Below, piece after piece: positions 41,515 through 50,729 of a stretch of DNA of 64,000 nucleotides. Location: NCBI GenBank assembly GCA_017744315.1, contig JAGIBN010000001.1, positions 434,001-498,000 on the forward strand. Direction: 5' to 3'. This stretch comes from Porphyrobacter sp. GTDB lineage: Bacteria > Pseudomonadota > Alphaproteobacteria > Sphingomonadales > Sphingomonadaceae. How positions within the stretch are numbered: the first letter of the stretch is position 1; every line of letters begins with the position of its first letter. A program made the translations under genes and the position numbers. Under the pieces are notes generated by a model. It ran no database searches. It was not told where the DNA came from and saw only the letters and a list, made by a program, of their open reading frames with translations.

Positions 41515-42837
41515 ATGCACGCTCAATTGTCCGAAACGCACGAGCCGACCGCGCCCAAGCGCTGGTACGCACATCTCTATGTGCAGGTGCTGATCGCCAT
41601 CGCGGCGGGCGTGACGGTAGGCCACTTCGCACCCGGCACGGGCGAGGCGCTGAAGCCGCTCGGCGACGCTTTCATCAAGCTGGTCAAGATGGTGATCGCT
41701 CCGGTCATCTTCCTGACCATCGTCACCGGCATCGCCTCGATGCGCGACCTTCGCTCGGTCGGCCGCGTCGCGGGCAAGGCGTTCGGCTATTTCTTCTTCT
41801 TCTCGACCCTGGCGCTGATCGTCGGGCTGATCGTCGCGAACGTGGTTCGCCCCGGTCACGGCCTGAACATCGATCCGGCCACGCTCGATGCCTCGAAGGT
41901 CGCAACTTTCTCCGAGAAGGCACACGAAACGTCGATCACCGGGTTCCTGATGGAGATGATCCCGGACACATTCCTCTCCTCCATGACCGAGGGTAATATC
42001 CTTCAGGTCCTGGTGATCGCCATTCTCTTCGGCATTGCGCTGGCCATGCTGGGCGAGCGCGGCGCCCGTCCGCTCTCGCTGCTCGAAGACGTCTCGCTGG
42101 TGTTCTTCAAGCTCGTCTCGATCGTCATGAAGGCCGCGCCCGTGGGTGCTTTCGGTGCCATGGCCTTTACCATCGGCAAGTACGGCGTCGGCAGTCTTGC
42201 CAACCTCGCCGGGCTGGTGGCGACGTTCTACGTGACCTCGGCGCTCTTCGTGGTCGTGGTGCTGGGCGTGGTCGCACGGCTTGCAGGCTTCTCGATCTTC
42301 TCGCTGATCTCCTACCTCAAGGCCGAACTGCTGCTGGTGCTGGGCACCTCCTCCTCGGAAAGCGCGTTGCCCTCGCTGATGGAGAAGATGGAGCGCGCCG
42401 GTTGCCCCAAGAGCATCGTCGGCCTCGTCGTGCCGACCGGCTACAGCTTCAACCTCGACGGCACCAACATCTACATGACGCTGGCGGCGCTGTTCATCGC
42501 GCAGGCCTGCAACGTGGAACTGACCTTGGGCCAGCAGGTGCTGCTGCTGGGCGTGGCCATGCTCTCCTCCAAGGGTGCGGCGGGCGTGACCGGCGCGGGC
42601 TTCATCACTCTGGCGGCGACCCTCTCGATCGTGCCTTCGGTGCCGGTTGCGGGCATGGCGCTGATCCTCGGCGTCGACCGCTTCATGTCGGAGTGCCGCA
42701 GCCTGACGAACTTCATCGGCAATGCCGTGGCGACCGTTGTGGTCTCGCGCTGGGAAGGCAAGCTCGACACCGAGCGCTTCAACGCAGTCCTCGCCAATCG
42801 CGAGCCTGCCGCCGAGCCGAGTGCCTTGCTCGTCTGA
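41515..42837 (+). CDS. dctA: C4-dicarboxylate:cation symporter DctA
   Basis: A 440-residue DAACS-family carrier for succinate, fumarate and malate. The family motifs are clear: [44 protein letters not shown], then [22 protein letters not shown] and [18 protein letters not shown]. It heads an operon with an outer-membrane channel and malic enzyme and is divergent from dctBD. The stop codon lies in a 15-base tandem duplication. Confidence 0.96.
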   Translation: MHAQLSETHEPTAPKRWYAHLYVQVLIAIAAGVTVGHFAPGTGEALKPLGDAFIKLVKMVIAPVIFLTIVTGIASMRDLRSVGRVAGKAFGYFFFFSTLALIVGLIVANVVRPGHGLNIDPATLDASKVATFSEKAHETSITGFLMEMIPDTFLSSMTEGNILQVLVIAILFGIALAMLGERGARPLSLLEDVSLVFFKLVSIVMKAAPVGAFGAMAFTIGKYGVGSLANLAGLVATFYVTSALFVVVVLGVVARLAGFSIFSLISYLKAELLLVLGTSSSESALPSLMEKMERAGCPKSIVGLVVPTGYSFNLDGTNIYMTLAALFIAQACNVELTLGQQVLLLGVAMLSSKGAAGVTGAGFITLAATLSIVPSVPVAGMALILGVDRFMSECRSLTNFIGNAVATVVVSRWEGKLDTERFNAVLANREPAAEPSALLV

Positions 42838-42880
42838 CCTGCGCTCGTCTGACCTGACCCGACACGGGGCGAAAGCCCCG
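42828..42880 (+). repeat. Tandem 15-bp duplication at the dctA stop, then intercistronic stem-loop
   Basis: GCTCGTCTGACCTGC at 42828 is followed directly by a second near-identical copy at 42843, so the in-frame TGA is duplicated. A short stem CGGGGC/GCCCCG with a GAAA tetraloop follows (42865-42880). It lies between dctA and the channel gene and could tune relative expression. Confidence 0.6.
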
Positions 42881-42896
42881 CACAGGAACCACGGAC

Positions 42897-44342
42897 ATGA
42901 AGACAGTTTCCAAGCGGCTGCTGGCCGCCACCCTTTGCTGCGCCTCCTTTCCGGCCCATGCCGAAGAGGCCAAGACCCCGGTCTACCCGGTTTCCGCCAA
43001 CGGCGACGGTGCCGTCATCAATGGCTACAGCATCTCGCGCTGGGCCGAGGACTGGCGGGTCATGGCGGACGAGAAAAAGCGCGACGATTCGCTCGACCGG
43101 CTGAAGTTCCTGCCGCTCGATGGCGACGAAGACATCTACCTGACGCTCTCGGGCGAACTGCGTCTCCGCGTCAACCAGACCACCAATCCCAACTTGCGCG
43201 AGGCCGAGGCCCAGCGGCAGGACATCAGCCGCGTCGTCGCCGGGGCTGACCTCCATGTCGGTCCGCACCTTCGCTTCTACGGCGAACTGGCACATGGCGG
43301 CCTGAGCGGTCGCAACCTCGGCACGCCTTCGAGCAACTTCCGCAACGGCCTCGCCGCCCAGCAGTATTTCGCCGAGGCGACCGGGCAGATCTCTGGTCTC
43401 GACGTGGGCATACGCTATGGCCGCCAGGAATTCGTCGATGGTCCCAACCTGCTGACCTCGCAGCGCGACAACAATACCCTCCACTACACGCTGAACGGCG
43501 TGCGGGCCTGGGTGCGCGGGAAGGCGTTGCGCGCCGACGTCTTCGACTTGCGCCCGACCGCTTATGGCGAGGACGGCATCGGTGACGACAAGAGCGATCC
43601 CGAACGGCGCTTCTCGGGCGTGACGCTGGGCTATGCCGTGCCGAAGACGTTCCTTGGCGATTCGAAGCTCTTCGTCGATCCCTTCCTCTGGCGGCGGCGC
43701 AACGGCGTCGGCACCTGGGGTGGGCGGATCGGCCCGGCGACGCGCTGGTATGGCGGGGTCCACGTCTACGGCGACGCCGGGCCGCTCCAGCTCGACTGGA
43801 CGGTGAACCACCAGTGGGGTGAATTCATGGACCAGAAGATCGATGCCTGGCAGGTGCTGCTGGCGCAGTCCTGGCGCCTCGGATCGGACAAGGCAGCACC
43901 GCGCATCGGCCTCAGCGCCGACTATGCCAGCGGCGGTGGAGGTTATGGCGACGGCAAGCTGCGCGACGCCTACTCGCCTTTCGGCAACAACATCTATTTC
44001 AGCTACCAGCTTTACCTGACCCCTTCGAACATCCGCGCCATCGCCCCGACTTTCAGCTTCTCGCCGCTGAAGAACGTGAAAGTGAATGCCGAATACCGCT
44101 TTGCCTGGCGTGACAGCGTCACCGATGCGGTCTATCGGGCCAACGGCCAACCCTTTGCCGGCACCCAGAACGGCCGGGCGCGCAAGATCGCCGAACTCGC
44201 CCGCTTGCAGGCGGTCTGGCAGATTTCGCCGCGCGTCTCGTTCACCGGGCGCTACGAGCATCTCGAAGCCGGCCCCGCGCTGACCGATGCGGGTTACCGC
44301 AGCTCCGATTTTCTCGCGGGCTGGCTGAGTCTACGTTTCTGA
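42897..44342 (+). CDS. Alginate-export-family outer-membrane channel
   Basis: 481 residues with a signal peptide (LLAATLCCASFPAHA-EE), an N-terminal SISRWAEDWRVMADEKKRDDSLDRLKFLPL typical of the alginate_exp (AlgE-like) family, and amphipathic strands to a terminal Phe (LAGWLSLRF). These are 18-stranded barrels; several are specific diffusion channels rather than alginate exporters. Its place between dctA and malic enzyme suggests it passes C4-dicarboxylates through the outer membrane. Confidence 0.87.
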   Translation: MKTVSKRLLAATLCCASFPAHAEEAKTPVYPVSANGDGAVINGYSISRWAEDWRVMADEKKRDDSLDRLKFLPLDGDEDIYLTLSGELRLRVNQTTNPNLREAEAQRQDISRVVAGADLHVGPHLRFYGELAHGGLSGRNLGTPSSNFRNGLAAQQYFAEATGQISGLDVGIRYGRQEFVDGPNLLTSQRDNNTLHYTLNGVRAWVRGKALRADVFDLRPTAYGEDGIGDDKSDPERRFSGVTLGYAVPKTFLGDSKLFVDPFLWRRRNGVGTWGGRIGPATRWYGGVHVYGDAGPLQLDWTVNHQWGEFMDQKIDAWQVLLAQSWRLGSDKAAPRIGLSADYASGGGGYGDGKLRDAYSPFGNNIYFSYQLYLTPSNIRAIAPTFSFSPLKNVKVNAEYRFAWRDSVTDAVYRANGQPFAGTQNGRARKIAELARLQAVWQISPRVSFTGRYEHLEAGPALTDAGYRSSDFLAGWLSLRF

Positions 44343-44355
44343 TGAAAGGTCATTG

Positions 44356-45990
44356 ATGTCCCCGACCCGTCACGCCGCCGCTCGCGCGCTGCTTTCCGAT
44401 CCCCTGACCAACAAGGGGACCGCCTTCACCGCCGAGGAGCGTGACGCATTCGGCCTCCACGGCCTGCTGCCCCCGCATGTCGGCACCCTCGACAGCCAGA
44501 TCGAACGCCGCCGCAAGGCACTGGAAGAAAAGGAAAGCGACTTCCAGCGCTATGCCTTCCTGCGCGAGCTTCAGGATTCGAACGAGGTGCTGTTCCATGC
44601 CCTCGTGCAGAGCGACCTGCCGCGCATGTTGCCGCTGGTCTATACGCCCACCGTGGGTGAGGGCTGCGAGCGCTTCAGCGAGATCTGGCGCCGCCCGCGC
44701 GGGTTGTTCCTGAGCTATCCCAACCGCGACCGCATTTCCGACATTCTCGCCGATCCCGCCTACGACCGGGTGAAAGTGATCGTCGTCAGCGACGGCGAGC
44801 GTATCCTCGGCCTTGGCGACCAGGGCGCGGGCGGCATGGGCATTCCGATCGGCAAGCTGGCGCTCTACACCGCCTGCGCCGGTATCCATCCGTCCGAAGT
44901 CCTGCCGATCCTGCTCGATCTGGGCACCGACAACCATGCCCGCCGCGAGGACCCGCTCTATGTGGGCTGGCGCGCCCCGCGCGTGCGCGGTCAGGACTAT
45001 GACGATTTCGTCGAGGCCTTCGTCAGCGCGGTGGACGATCGCTTCCCCGGCGTGCTGCTCCAGTGGGAGGATTTCGCGGGCAAGAACGCCTATGATCTGC
45101 TGGTTCGCTACCGTGACCGCCTGCTGAGCTTCAACGACGATATCCAGGGCACCGCCGCCACTGCGGTCGGCACGCTGCTGGCCGCGATCGGCAAGACCGG
45201 CGTGCCGCTGGCCGAGCAGCGCGTCGTGCTGTTCGGCGCAGGCGCGGCGGGCAGCGGCGTCGCCGAGATGCTGGTGCAGGCGATGGTCGCCGACGGTCTC
45301 GACGAGAAGGCGGCGCGTTCGAACATCTGGGCGGTAGACCGCGATGGCCTGATCCTGTCCGACATTCCGCGCCTGCCGCATCAGCAGCTCAAGCTCGCGC
45401 GCGATCCGGCGGAGATCGAGGGCTGGAACGTCAGCGGCCAGAACATGATCTCGCTTCAGGAAGTGGTCGCCAATGTCCACCCGACCGTGCTGATCGGCAC
45501 CTCAGGGCAGAAGGCCGCTTTCGACGAGCGGACCATTCGCGCGATGGCCGAAAAGGTCGCGCGGCCGGTGGTCTTCCCGCTCTCCAACCCGATCTCGCGC
45601 GCCGAAGCGCATCCGGCGGACATTCTCGAATGGACCGAGGGCAAGGCGATCGTCGGTACTGGCAGTCCCTTCGGCACGCCGGGCGTCACCCAGGTCAACA
45701 ACGTCTACATCTTCCCCGGCGTCGGCCTCGGGGCGCTGGCCAGCGGAGCCACGGCGATCAGCGACGGCATGTTCATGGCCGCCGCACGCCGCCTCGGCGA
45801 ACTGGGCGGCCGCGAGGGTGAGAGCAAGGGCGGCCTGCTGCCCGCCGTCACCGAACTGCGCGACCTGGCGCTCGAAATCGCCGTTGCCGTCGCCGCGCAG
45901 GCGCGGGCGGAAGGGCTGGCGACCGCGGAGCCGGAAGCCCTGACGCGCGAGAGCATCGCCGCGACCATGTGGCAGGCCCGATACGCCTGA
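44356..45990 (+). CDS. maeA: NAD-dependent malic enzyme (oxaloacetate-decarboxylating)
   Basis: 544 residues of the SfcA/MaeA type. Motifs: LPLVYTPTVGEGCE, the catalytic region VIVVSDGERILGLGDQGAGGMGIPIGKLALYTACAGI, the metal site FNDDIQGTAATAVGTLLAA and the dinucleotide fold VVLFGAGAAGSGVAEML. It turns malate into pyruvate plus CO2, the step that lets cells grow on C4-dicarboxylates brought in by DctA. ATG at 44356 is preferred over the adjacent TTG. Cofactor preference is inferred from family type. Confidence 0.92.
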   Translation: MSPTRHAAARALLSDPLTNKGTAFTAEERDAFGLHGLLPPHVGTLDSQIERRRKALEEKESDFQRYAFLRELQDSNEVLFHALVQSDLPRMLPLVYTPTVGEGCERFSEIWRRPRGLFLSYPNRDRISDILADPAYDRVKVIVVSDGERILGLGDQGAGGMGIPIGKLALYTACAGIHPSEVLPILLDLGTDNHARREDPLYVGWRAPRVRGQDYDDFVEAFVSAVDDRFPGVLLQWEDFAGKNAYDLLVRYRDRLLSFNDDIQGTAATAVGTLLAAIGKTGVPLAEQRVVLFGAGAAGSGVAEMLVQAMVADGLDEKAARSNIWAVDRDGLILSDIPRLPHQQLKLARDPAEIEGWNVSGQNMISLQEVVANVHPTVLIGTSGQKAAFDERTIRAMAEKVARPVVFPLSNPISRAEAHPADILEWTEGKAIVGTGSPFGTPGVTQVNNVYIFPGVGLGALASGATAISDGMFMAAARRLGELGGREGESKGGLLPAVTELRDLALEIAVAVAAQARAEGLATAEPEALTRESIAATMWQARYA

Positions 45991-46050
45991 GCGCTTGTTC
46001 GCGATGGCGGAAGGGGCGGCAGATTTCTAACTGACGGACAGTAGAATCAC

Positions 46051-46142
46051 ACGTCATCCTGAACTTGTTTCAGGATCCATCTCGCCGAACAAACTGCTGC
46101 TGATGGCCAGAAATGGATCCTGAAACAAGTTCAGGATGACGT
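46051..46142. repeat. Perfect 30-bp inverted repeat with 32-nt loop
   Basis: The arms at 46051-46080 and 46113-46142 are exactly complementary over 30 bases (left arm begins ACGTCATCCTGAACTTG). Sequences of this CATCCTGAACTTGTTTCAGG type recur as intergenic palindromes in many alphaproteobacteria. It lies downstream of maeA, before the shared terminator. Confidence 0.85.
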
Positions 46143-46202
46143 TAGGTCTCGGCTGAGGTGGCTTGCCATCTGTATCCTGTCAGCACCTATCGCCCATAAG
46201 AA

Positions 46203-46230
46203 AACGGGCCGTCCTTCCGGACGGCCCGTT
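46203..46230. terminator. Bidirectional terminator between maeA and rpoH
   Basis: A perfect 12-base stem AACGGGCCGTCC/GGACGGCCCGTT with a TTCC loop. The plus strand continues TCTTTTTTCC and the minus strand continues TTCTTATG, so it serves both the dct operon and rpoH. Confidence 0.88.
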
Positions 46231-46251
46231 TCTTTTTTCCGAAGCCGAAGC

Positions 46252-47154
46252 TCAGCCTGCGGGCAGCAGCCTGCGGTCGCTGGCAATGCGGGTCATCGCC
46301 TTCTGCAGCTTCTCGAAGGCGCGCACCTCGATCTGGCGAACGCGTTCGCGGCTGACGTGATAGACCTGGCTCAGCTCTTCGAGCGTCTTCGGGTCCTCGG
46401 TCAGGCGGCGCTCCATCAAGATGTCGCGCTCGCGTTCGTTGAGGCCGTCCATCGCCTCGACCAGCATGGCGTGGCGCACGGTCGCCTCTTCGGCATCCGC
46501 GACGGTCTCGTCCTGCAGCGGACGGTCATCCGCGAGAACGTCCTGCCACTGTCCTTCGCCTTCCTCGCGCAGGGAGACGTTCAGCGAAGCATCGCCGCCC
46601 ATCATCATGCGCCGGTTCATGTTGACCACTTCCTGCTCGGAAACGCCGAGCGTGGTCGCGATCTTGGCGACGTCGTCCGGATGAAGGTCGGAATCCTCGT
46701 AAGCATCGAGGTTCTTCTTCATCCGGCGCAGGTTGAAGAACAGCTTCTTCTGCGCGGCGGTGGTGCCCATCTTCACGAGCGACCACGAACGCAGGATGTA
46801 CTCTTGAATCGAAGCCTTGATCCACCACATCGCATAAGTGGCGAGGCGGAAGCCCCGATCGGGTTCGAACTTCTTCACGCCCTGCATCAGGCCGATGTTG
46901 CCTTCGGAGATGAGTTCCGACACCGGCAGGCCATAGCCGCGATAACCCATCGCGATCTTCGCGACGAGGCGAAGATGGCTGGTTACCAGCTGGCCGGCTG
47001 CCGCCGGATCCTCATGCTCCTTGTAACGCTTGGCGAGCATATATTCCTGCTCGGGCGCGAGAAGCGGGAACTTGCGGATCTCGGACAGGTAGCGGTTGAG
47101 GCTCTGCTCGCCGCCCAGTGCCGGCACCGCCGGGAGATTACGTTCCTTGCTCAC
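46252..47154 (-). CDS. rpoH: RNA polymerase sigma-32 factor RpoH
   Basis: 300 residues. Region 2 carries GLPVSELISEGNIGLMQGVKKFEPDRGFRLATYAMWWIKASIQEYILRSWSLVK. The RpoH box that follows is QKKLFFNLRRMKK, diagnostic of heat-shock sigma factors. Region 4.2 is TLEELSQVYHVSRERVRQIEVRAFEKL. It directs RNA polymerase to chaperone and protease genes. It stands alone between a bidirectional terminator and the divergently spaced rluD. Confidence 0.96.
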   Translation of the reverse strand: MSKERNLPAVPALGGEQSLNRYLSEIRKFPLLAPEQEYMLAKRYKEHEDPAAAGQLVTSHLRLVAKIAMGYRGYGLPVSELISEGNIGLMQGVKKFEPDRGFRLATYAMWWIKASIQEYILRSWSLVKMGTTAAQKKLFFNLRRMKKNLDAYEDSDLHPDDVAKIATTLGVSEQEVVNMNRRMMMGGDASLNVSLREEGEGQWQDVLADDRPLQDETVADAEEATVRHAMLVEAMDGLNERERDILMERRLTEDPKTLEELSQVYHVSRERVRQIEVRAFEKLQKAMTRIASDRRLLPAG

Positions 47155-47248
47155 AATATCCGTCCTTTCCGGTCGGCCCGCGGTCGAAGACCCTTGCGAG
47201 GCGTCTTAGCTTGGGGCCACCTTTTAAAGATAGCACATTAATCCGATT

Positions 47249-48193
47249 TCAGTGTCGCAGTTCATCGATCAGTGTCCGCATGTCGTCGGGTAGCGGACTG
47301 ACGAAATGGACGTTCTCTCCTGTAACGGGATGGACGAAGCCAAGTTCCGCGGCATGAAGAGCTTGTCGGGTGAAACCGAGTCGCTGAAGAATCGGGCGAA
47401 TCGCTGAAGGTGTACGACCATATACAGGGTCCCCTAATAGCGAATGGCCGATTGACGACATGTGAACGCGCACCTGATGGGTGCGTCCTGTTTCCAGGCG
47501 GCACTCCACGAGACTCGCGTTCTTCAGCGCTTCCAGCGTCTTGTAATGGGTTACGGCGCGCTTGCCGCGCCCGTCCTCCACCAGCGCCATCTTCTTGCGG
47601 TTGACGTTCGAGCGGGCGATCGCGCCGCGCACGGTTCCGGCGACCGGGATTGGCCGCCCGGACACGACGGCCCGGTAGGCGCGTGCGATCGAATGGTCCG
47701 CGAACTGCACGGCCAGTCCCTCGTGCGCCTTGTCGGTCTTGGCGACGACCAGCAGCCCCGAGGTGTCCTTGTCGATGCGGTGGACGATGCCCGGCCGCGC
47801 GACGCCACCGATGCCGGAAAGCTGGCCCCGGCAGTGGTGGAGCAGGGCATTGACCAGCGTGCCGTCGAGATTCCCCGCCGCCGGATGGACGACGAGGCCC
47901 GCAGGCTTGTCGACGATGATGAGATATTCGTCCTCGAACACGACATTAAGCGGAATGTCCTGCGCGACCGCTTCGGCAGGGGCGGCCTCGGGCACGTCGA
48001 TCGCGAAGGCGGTGCCGCCCGCGACCTTGAGCGAGGCCTGCGAGACCGGCTTTCCGGCCAGCGAGATCCGGCCTTCGCCCATCAGCGCCTTGATGCGTTC
48101 GCGCGAAAGTCCGCTCGCTTCGGCCAGCGCCTTGTCGAGCCGGCCGCCGTCATGGCCGATGAAACCCTGGATGATGTTTTCGTAAGCCCCCAT
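47249..48193 (-). CDS. rluD: 23S rRNA pseudouridine synthase RluD
   Basis: 314 residues: an N-terminal S4 RNA-binding domain (RLDKALAEASGLSRERIKALMGEGRISLAGKPV) and the RluA/RluD catalytic domain with the aspartate in HRIDKDTSGLLVVAK. RluD modifies U1911, U1915 and U1917 of helix 69. The start MGAYENI at 48193 is chosen; the upstream extension crosses the divergent JAMM gene start, only 18 bases away. Confidence 0.92.
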   Translation of the reverse strand: MGAYENIIQGFIGHDGGRLDKALAEASGLSRERIKALMGEGRISLAGKPVSQASLKVAGGTAFAIDVPEAAPAEAVAQDIPLNVVFEDEYLIIVDKPAGLVVHPAAGNLDGTLVNALLHHCRGQLSGIGGVARPGIVHRIDKDTSGLLVVAKTDKAHEGLAVQFADHSIARAYRAVVSGRPIPVAGTVRGAIARSNVNRKKMALVEDGRGKRAVTHYKTLEALKNASLVECRLETGRTHQVRVHMSSIGHSLLGDPVYGRTPSAIRPILQRLGFTRQALHAAELGFVHPVTGENVHFVSPLPDDMRTLIDELRH

Positions 48194-48211
48194 TGCCTGT
48201 AGGATTTGGGG

Positions 48212-48646
48212 ATGAATGTCGAAGTGACAAGTGACGTGATCGCAAGATTGCATGAAGAATCCTTAAGCGCCCATCCGGAGGAGTGCTGCGGCATCCTGAC
48301 GGGAGAGGGCGAGCGGATAGAGGCCGCGATACCCGCTGCCAATGTCGCGGCGCAGCCCACCCACCATTTCGAGATCGACCCGGCCACGTTGCTCGCGGCC
48401 CACCGCGCGGCGCGGCAGGGCGGGCCGCAAGTGCTGGGCTATTATCATTCCCATCCGGTCGGCCATCCGGTGCCCTCCGCCACCGATTGCGAACATTCCA
48501 CCGGGGATTCGCGCATTTGGGCGATCATAGCCGACGGGCAGGTTGCTTTCTGGCGCGATACCGGGAATGGATTTTCGCCGATGACGTACCATGTCGTCGC
48601 ACCAGTGGCCGCTAATGGCCTGAATTCGAATGCCTCGCCCGAATGA
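48212..48646 (+). CDS. Stand-alone JAMM/Mov34 metalloprotease-like protein
   Basis: 144 residues with the full JAMM zinc motif: the glutamate in HPEECCGILTG and HSHPVGHPVPSATD (H-x-H-x7-S-x2-D). Bacterial stand-alone JAMM proteins cut C-terminal extensions from sulfur carriers or ubiquitin-like proteins; no such partner is nearby. ATG at 48212 is used rather than TTG at 48206. It overlaps or closely precedes chpT. Confidence 0.87.
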   Translation: MNVEVTSDVIARLHEESLSAHPEECCGILTGEGERIEAAIPAANVAAQPTHHFEIDPATLLAAHRAARQGGPQVLGYYHSHPVGHPVPSATDCEHSTGDSRIWAIIADGQVAFWRDTGNGFSPMTYHVVAPVAANGLNSNASPE

Positions 48647-48672
48647 TTATTGATAACGGAAGTCCCCAGTCC

Positions 48673-49314
48673 ATGACGACCAGCTCGCTCGAACTTGCCA
48701 GCCTGCTATGTTCGCGCCTGTGCCATGACATGCTCAGCCCGGTCGGCGCCCTGACCAACGGGCTGGAACTGCTCGCGGACGAGAAGGACCCCGACATGCG
48801 CCAGCGCTGCTTCGAGCTGCTGGACCAGAGCGCGCGGATCTCGGCCGACAAGCTGAAGTTCTTCCGCCTCGCCTTCGGGGCTGCGGGCGGCTTCGGAGAC
48901 ATGGTTCCGGTCAGCGAGGCACGCGCCCTGATCGATGCTTTGGTGGCGAACAATGCCCGCATCGTGCTCAACTGGGCGCTGGCCAGCGAAATGCTGCCGA
49001 AGCCTGCGGTGAAGACGCTGCTCAATTTCGGCCTGATCGGCATCGAGGCGCTGCCGCGCGGCGGCACACTGGAACTGGCCGCGGAGTTCCGCGACGGCGT
49101 GACGGAGATCGTCGTGCGCGCCGCAGGACCCCGCATCGCTTTCGACAGGGATATCGGCCGCGCGCTCGAAGGGGCGCTGCCGGAAGGCGACCTTTCCAGC
49201 CGCACCGCGCCCGCCGCGATGATCCAGCAACTGGCGCACGGGCAGGGCGGCAAGCTGCAATATGCCCTGGCGGAAGACGCGCTGGTTCTCGGCGCGGTTC
49301 TGCCGGGAGCCTGA
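48673..49314 (+). CDS. chpT: Histidine phosphotransferase ChpT
   Basis: 213 residues. The DHp-like helix carries the phospho-histidine in LLCSRLCHDMLSPVGALTNGLELL, the ChpT signature, with a degenerate ATPase-like domain behind. ChpT passes phosphate from CckA to CtrA and CpdR in the alphaproteobacterial cell-cycle pathway. ATG at 48673 (MTTSSLEL) has GGAAG upstream and matches family starts; ATG at 48643 overlaps the JAMM stop (ATGA) and is an alternative. Confidence 0.92.
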   Translation: MTTSSLELASLLCSRLCHDMLSPVGALTNGLELLADEKDPDMRQRCFELLDQSARISADKLKFFRLAFGAAGGFGDMVPVSEARALIDALVANNARIVLNWALASEMLPKPAVKTLLNFGLIGIEALPRGGTLELAAEFRDGVTEIVVRAAGPRIAFDRDIGRALEGALPEGDLSSRTAPAAMIQQLAHGQGGKLQYALAEDALVLGAVLPGA

Positions 49315-49337
49315 CGCTTCGGCAGGCTTAGAGTGAC

Positions 49338-49403
49338 GCTTCGACAAGCTCAGCGGAGGTGATGCGATGTTTCCAGTCCCGCTCAGGCTGAGCCTGTCGA
49401 AGC
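49338..49403. repeat. Intergenic palindrome of the TCGACA(A/G)GCTCAG family
   Basis: GCTTCGACAAGCTCAGC at 49338 and GCTGAGCCTGTCGAAGC at 49387 are complementary at 16 of 17 positions. A degenerate third copy (GCTTCGGCAGGCTTAG) starts at 49317. It lies between chpT and the amidase. This is a widespread repeat type in sphingomonads. Confidence 0.75.
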
Positions 49404-49440
49404 CCGCTCGAAAAAGCGCAGGTCCCGGAGGCGCGGGGTC

Positions 49441-50145
49441 ATGAACCGTTGGCTGGTCAATCGCACCGTCGCCTCGCCCAATTTCAACGAGCGCAAGCTG
49501 CCGATCTCGATGGTCGTGCTGCACTATACCGGCATGAAATCCGCCGCCGAGGCGCTGGAGCGGATGTGCGATCCCGAAGCGGAAGTCTCGGCGCACTACA
49601 TGATCGACGAAGAGGGCATCGTCACCGCGCTGGTCCCGGAAGCCAAGCGAGCGTGGCATGCCGGGCGATCCTACTGGCGCGGCATGACCGACGTGAACTC
49701 CGCCTCGATCGGGATCGAGCTGGTCAATCCGGGGCACGAATGGGGCTATCGACCGTTCCCGGAGGCGCAGATGGAAGCGCTGCTCCCGCTTCTCGCCGAT
49801 ATCGTCAAGCGCAACCACATCCCGCGCGGCAATGTCGTCGGCCATTCCGACATCGCGCCTGCCCGCAAGCAGGATCCCGGCGAGTATTTCGACTGGGCGC
49901 GGCTTGGCGAACTGGGGCTGGCCCTGAAGATCCCGGCGGCGAAGATGAATCTCTTCTACGACAATCCGGGCGCCTTCTATCTCGCGCTAGAACGCTTCGG
50001 CTACGACATCTCCGACGGACGGGCGGCGGTGACGGCATTCCAGCGCCGCTGGCGGCCCGATCTGATCGACGGCGAGATCGACGGCGAAATCGGCGCAATT
50101 CTGTTGGAACTGCTGTTGGAGCGGGACAACGGCCGTGCTAGGTGA
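49441..50145 (+). CDS. N-acetylmuramoyl-L-alanine amidase (AmiD-like)
   Basis: 234 residues of the Amidase_2 zinc fold. Metal and catalytic motifs: VVLHYTGMK (first His), SAHYMIDEEGIVTALVPE, AWHAGRSYW, NSASIGIELVNPG and GHSDIAPARKQDPG. A C-terminal peptidoglycan-binding-like segment (DGRAAVTAFQRRWRPD) follows. It cleaves the bond between muramic acid and the stem peptide, usually in anhydro-muropeptide recycling. No signal peptide is evident, so it may be cytoplasmic like AmpD. rnpB starts five bases after its stop. Confidence 0.92.
   Translation: MNRWLVNRTVASPNFNERKLPISMVVLHYTGMKSAAEALERMCDPEAEVSAHYMIDEEGIVTALVPEAKRAWHAGRSYWRGMTDVNSASIGIELVNPGHEWGYRPFPEAQMEALLPLLADIVKRNHIPRGNVVGHSDIAPARKQDPGEYFDWARLGELGLALKIPAAKMNLFYDNPGAFYLALERFGYDISDGRAAVTAFQRRWRPDLIDGEIDGEIGAILLELLLERDNGRAR
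50116..50144 (+). promoter_or_regulatory. Possible rnpB promoter inside the amidase 3' end
   Basis: TTGGAG at 50116 and TAGGTG at 50139 are separated by 17 bases, placing a start about seven bases on, at the rnpB 5' end. The -10 match is weak. If correct, the rnpB promoter is embedded in the amidase coding sequence. Confidence 0.3.
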
Positions 50146-50150
50146 CCGCT

Positions 50151-50595
<445 letters not shown>

Positions 50596-50629
50596 TTTTC
50601 ATGACAGGGTTGGCGTCTGGCTCCCGCTT

Positions 50630-50704
50630 CGTCATTGCGAGCGCAGCGAAGCAGTCCAGAGTCGCCCAAGCCGCCGCTGGATCGCGTCGGCTTCGCCTTC
50701 TCGG
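50630..50704. repeat. Intergenic repeat with CATTGCGAGCGCAGCGAAGC arm
   Basis: The left arm CGTCATTGCGAGCGCAGCGA...AGTCCAG (50630-50660) belongs to a palindromic repeat common in alphaproteobacterial intergenic regions. The expected right arm is degraded (GCTGGATCGCGTCGGCTTCG). It lies just after rnpB, downstream of the convergent phosphatase gene. Confidence 0.6.
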
Positions 50705-50729
50705 AACAACGAAGCTATATGGGGTGAAT

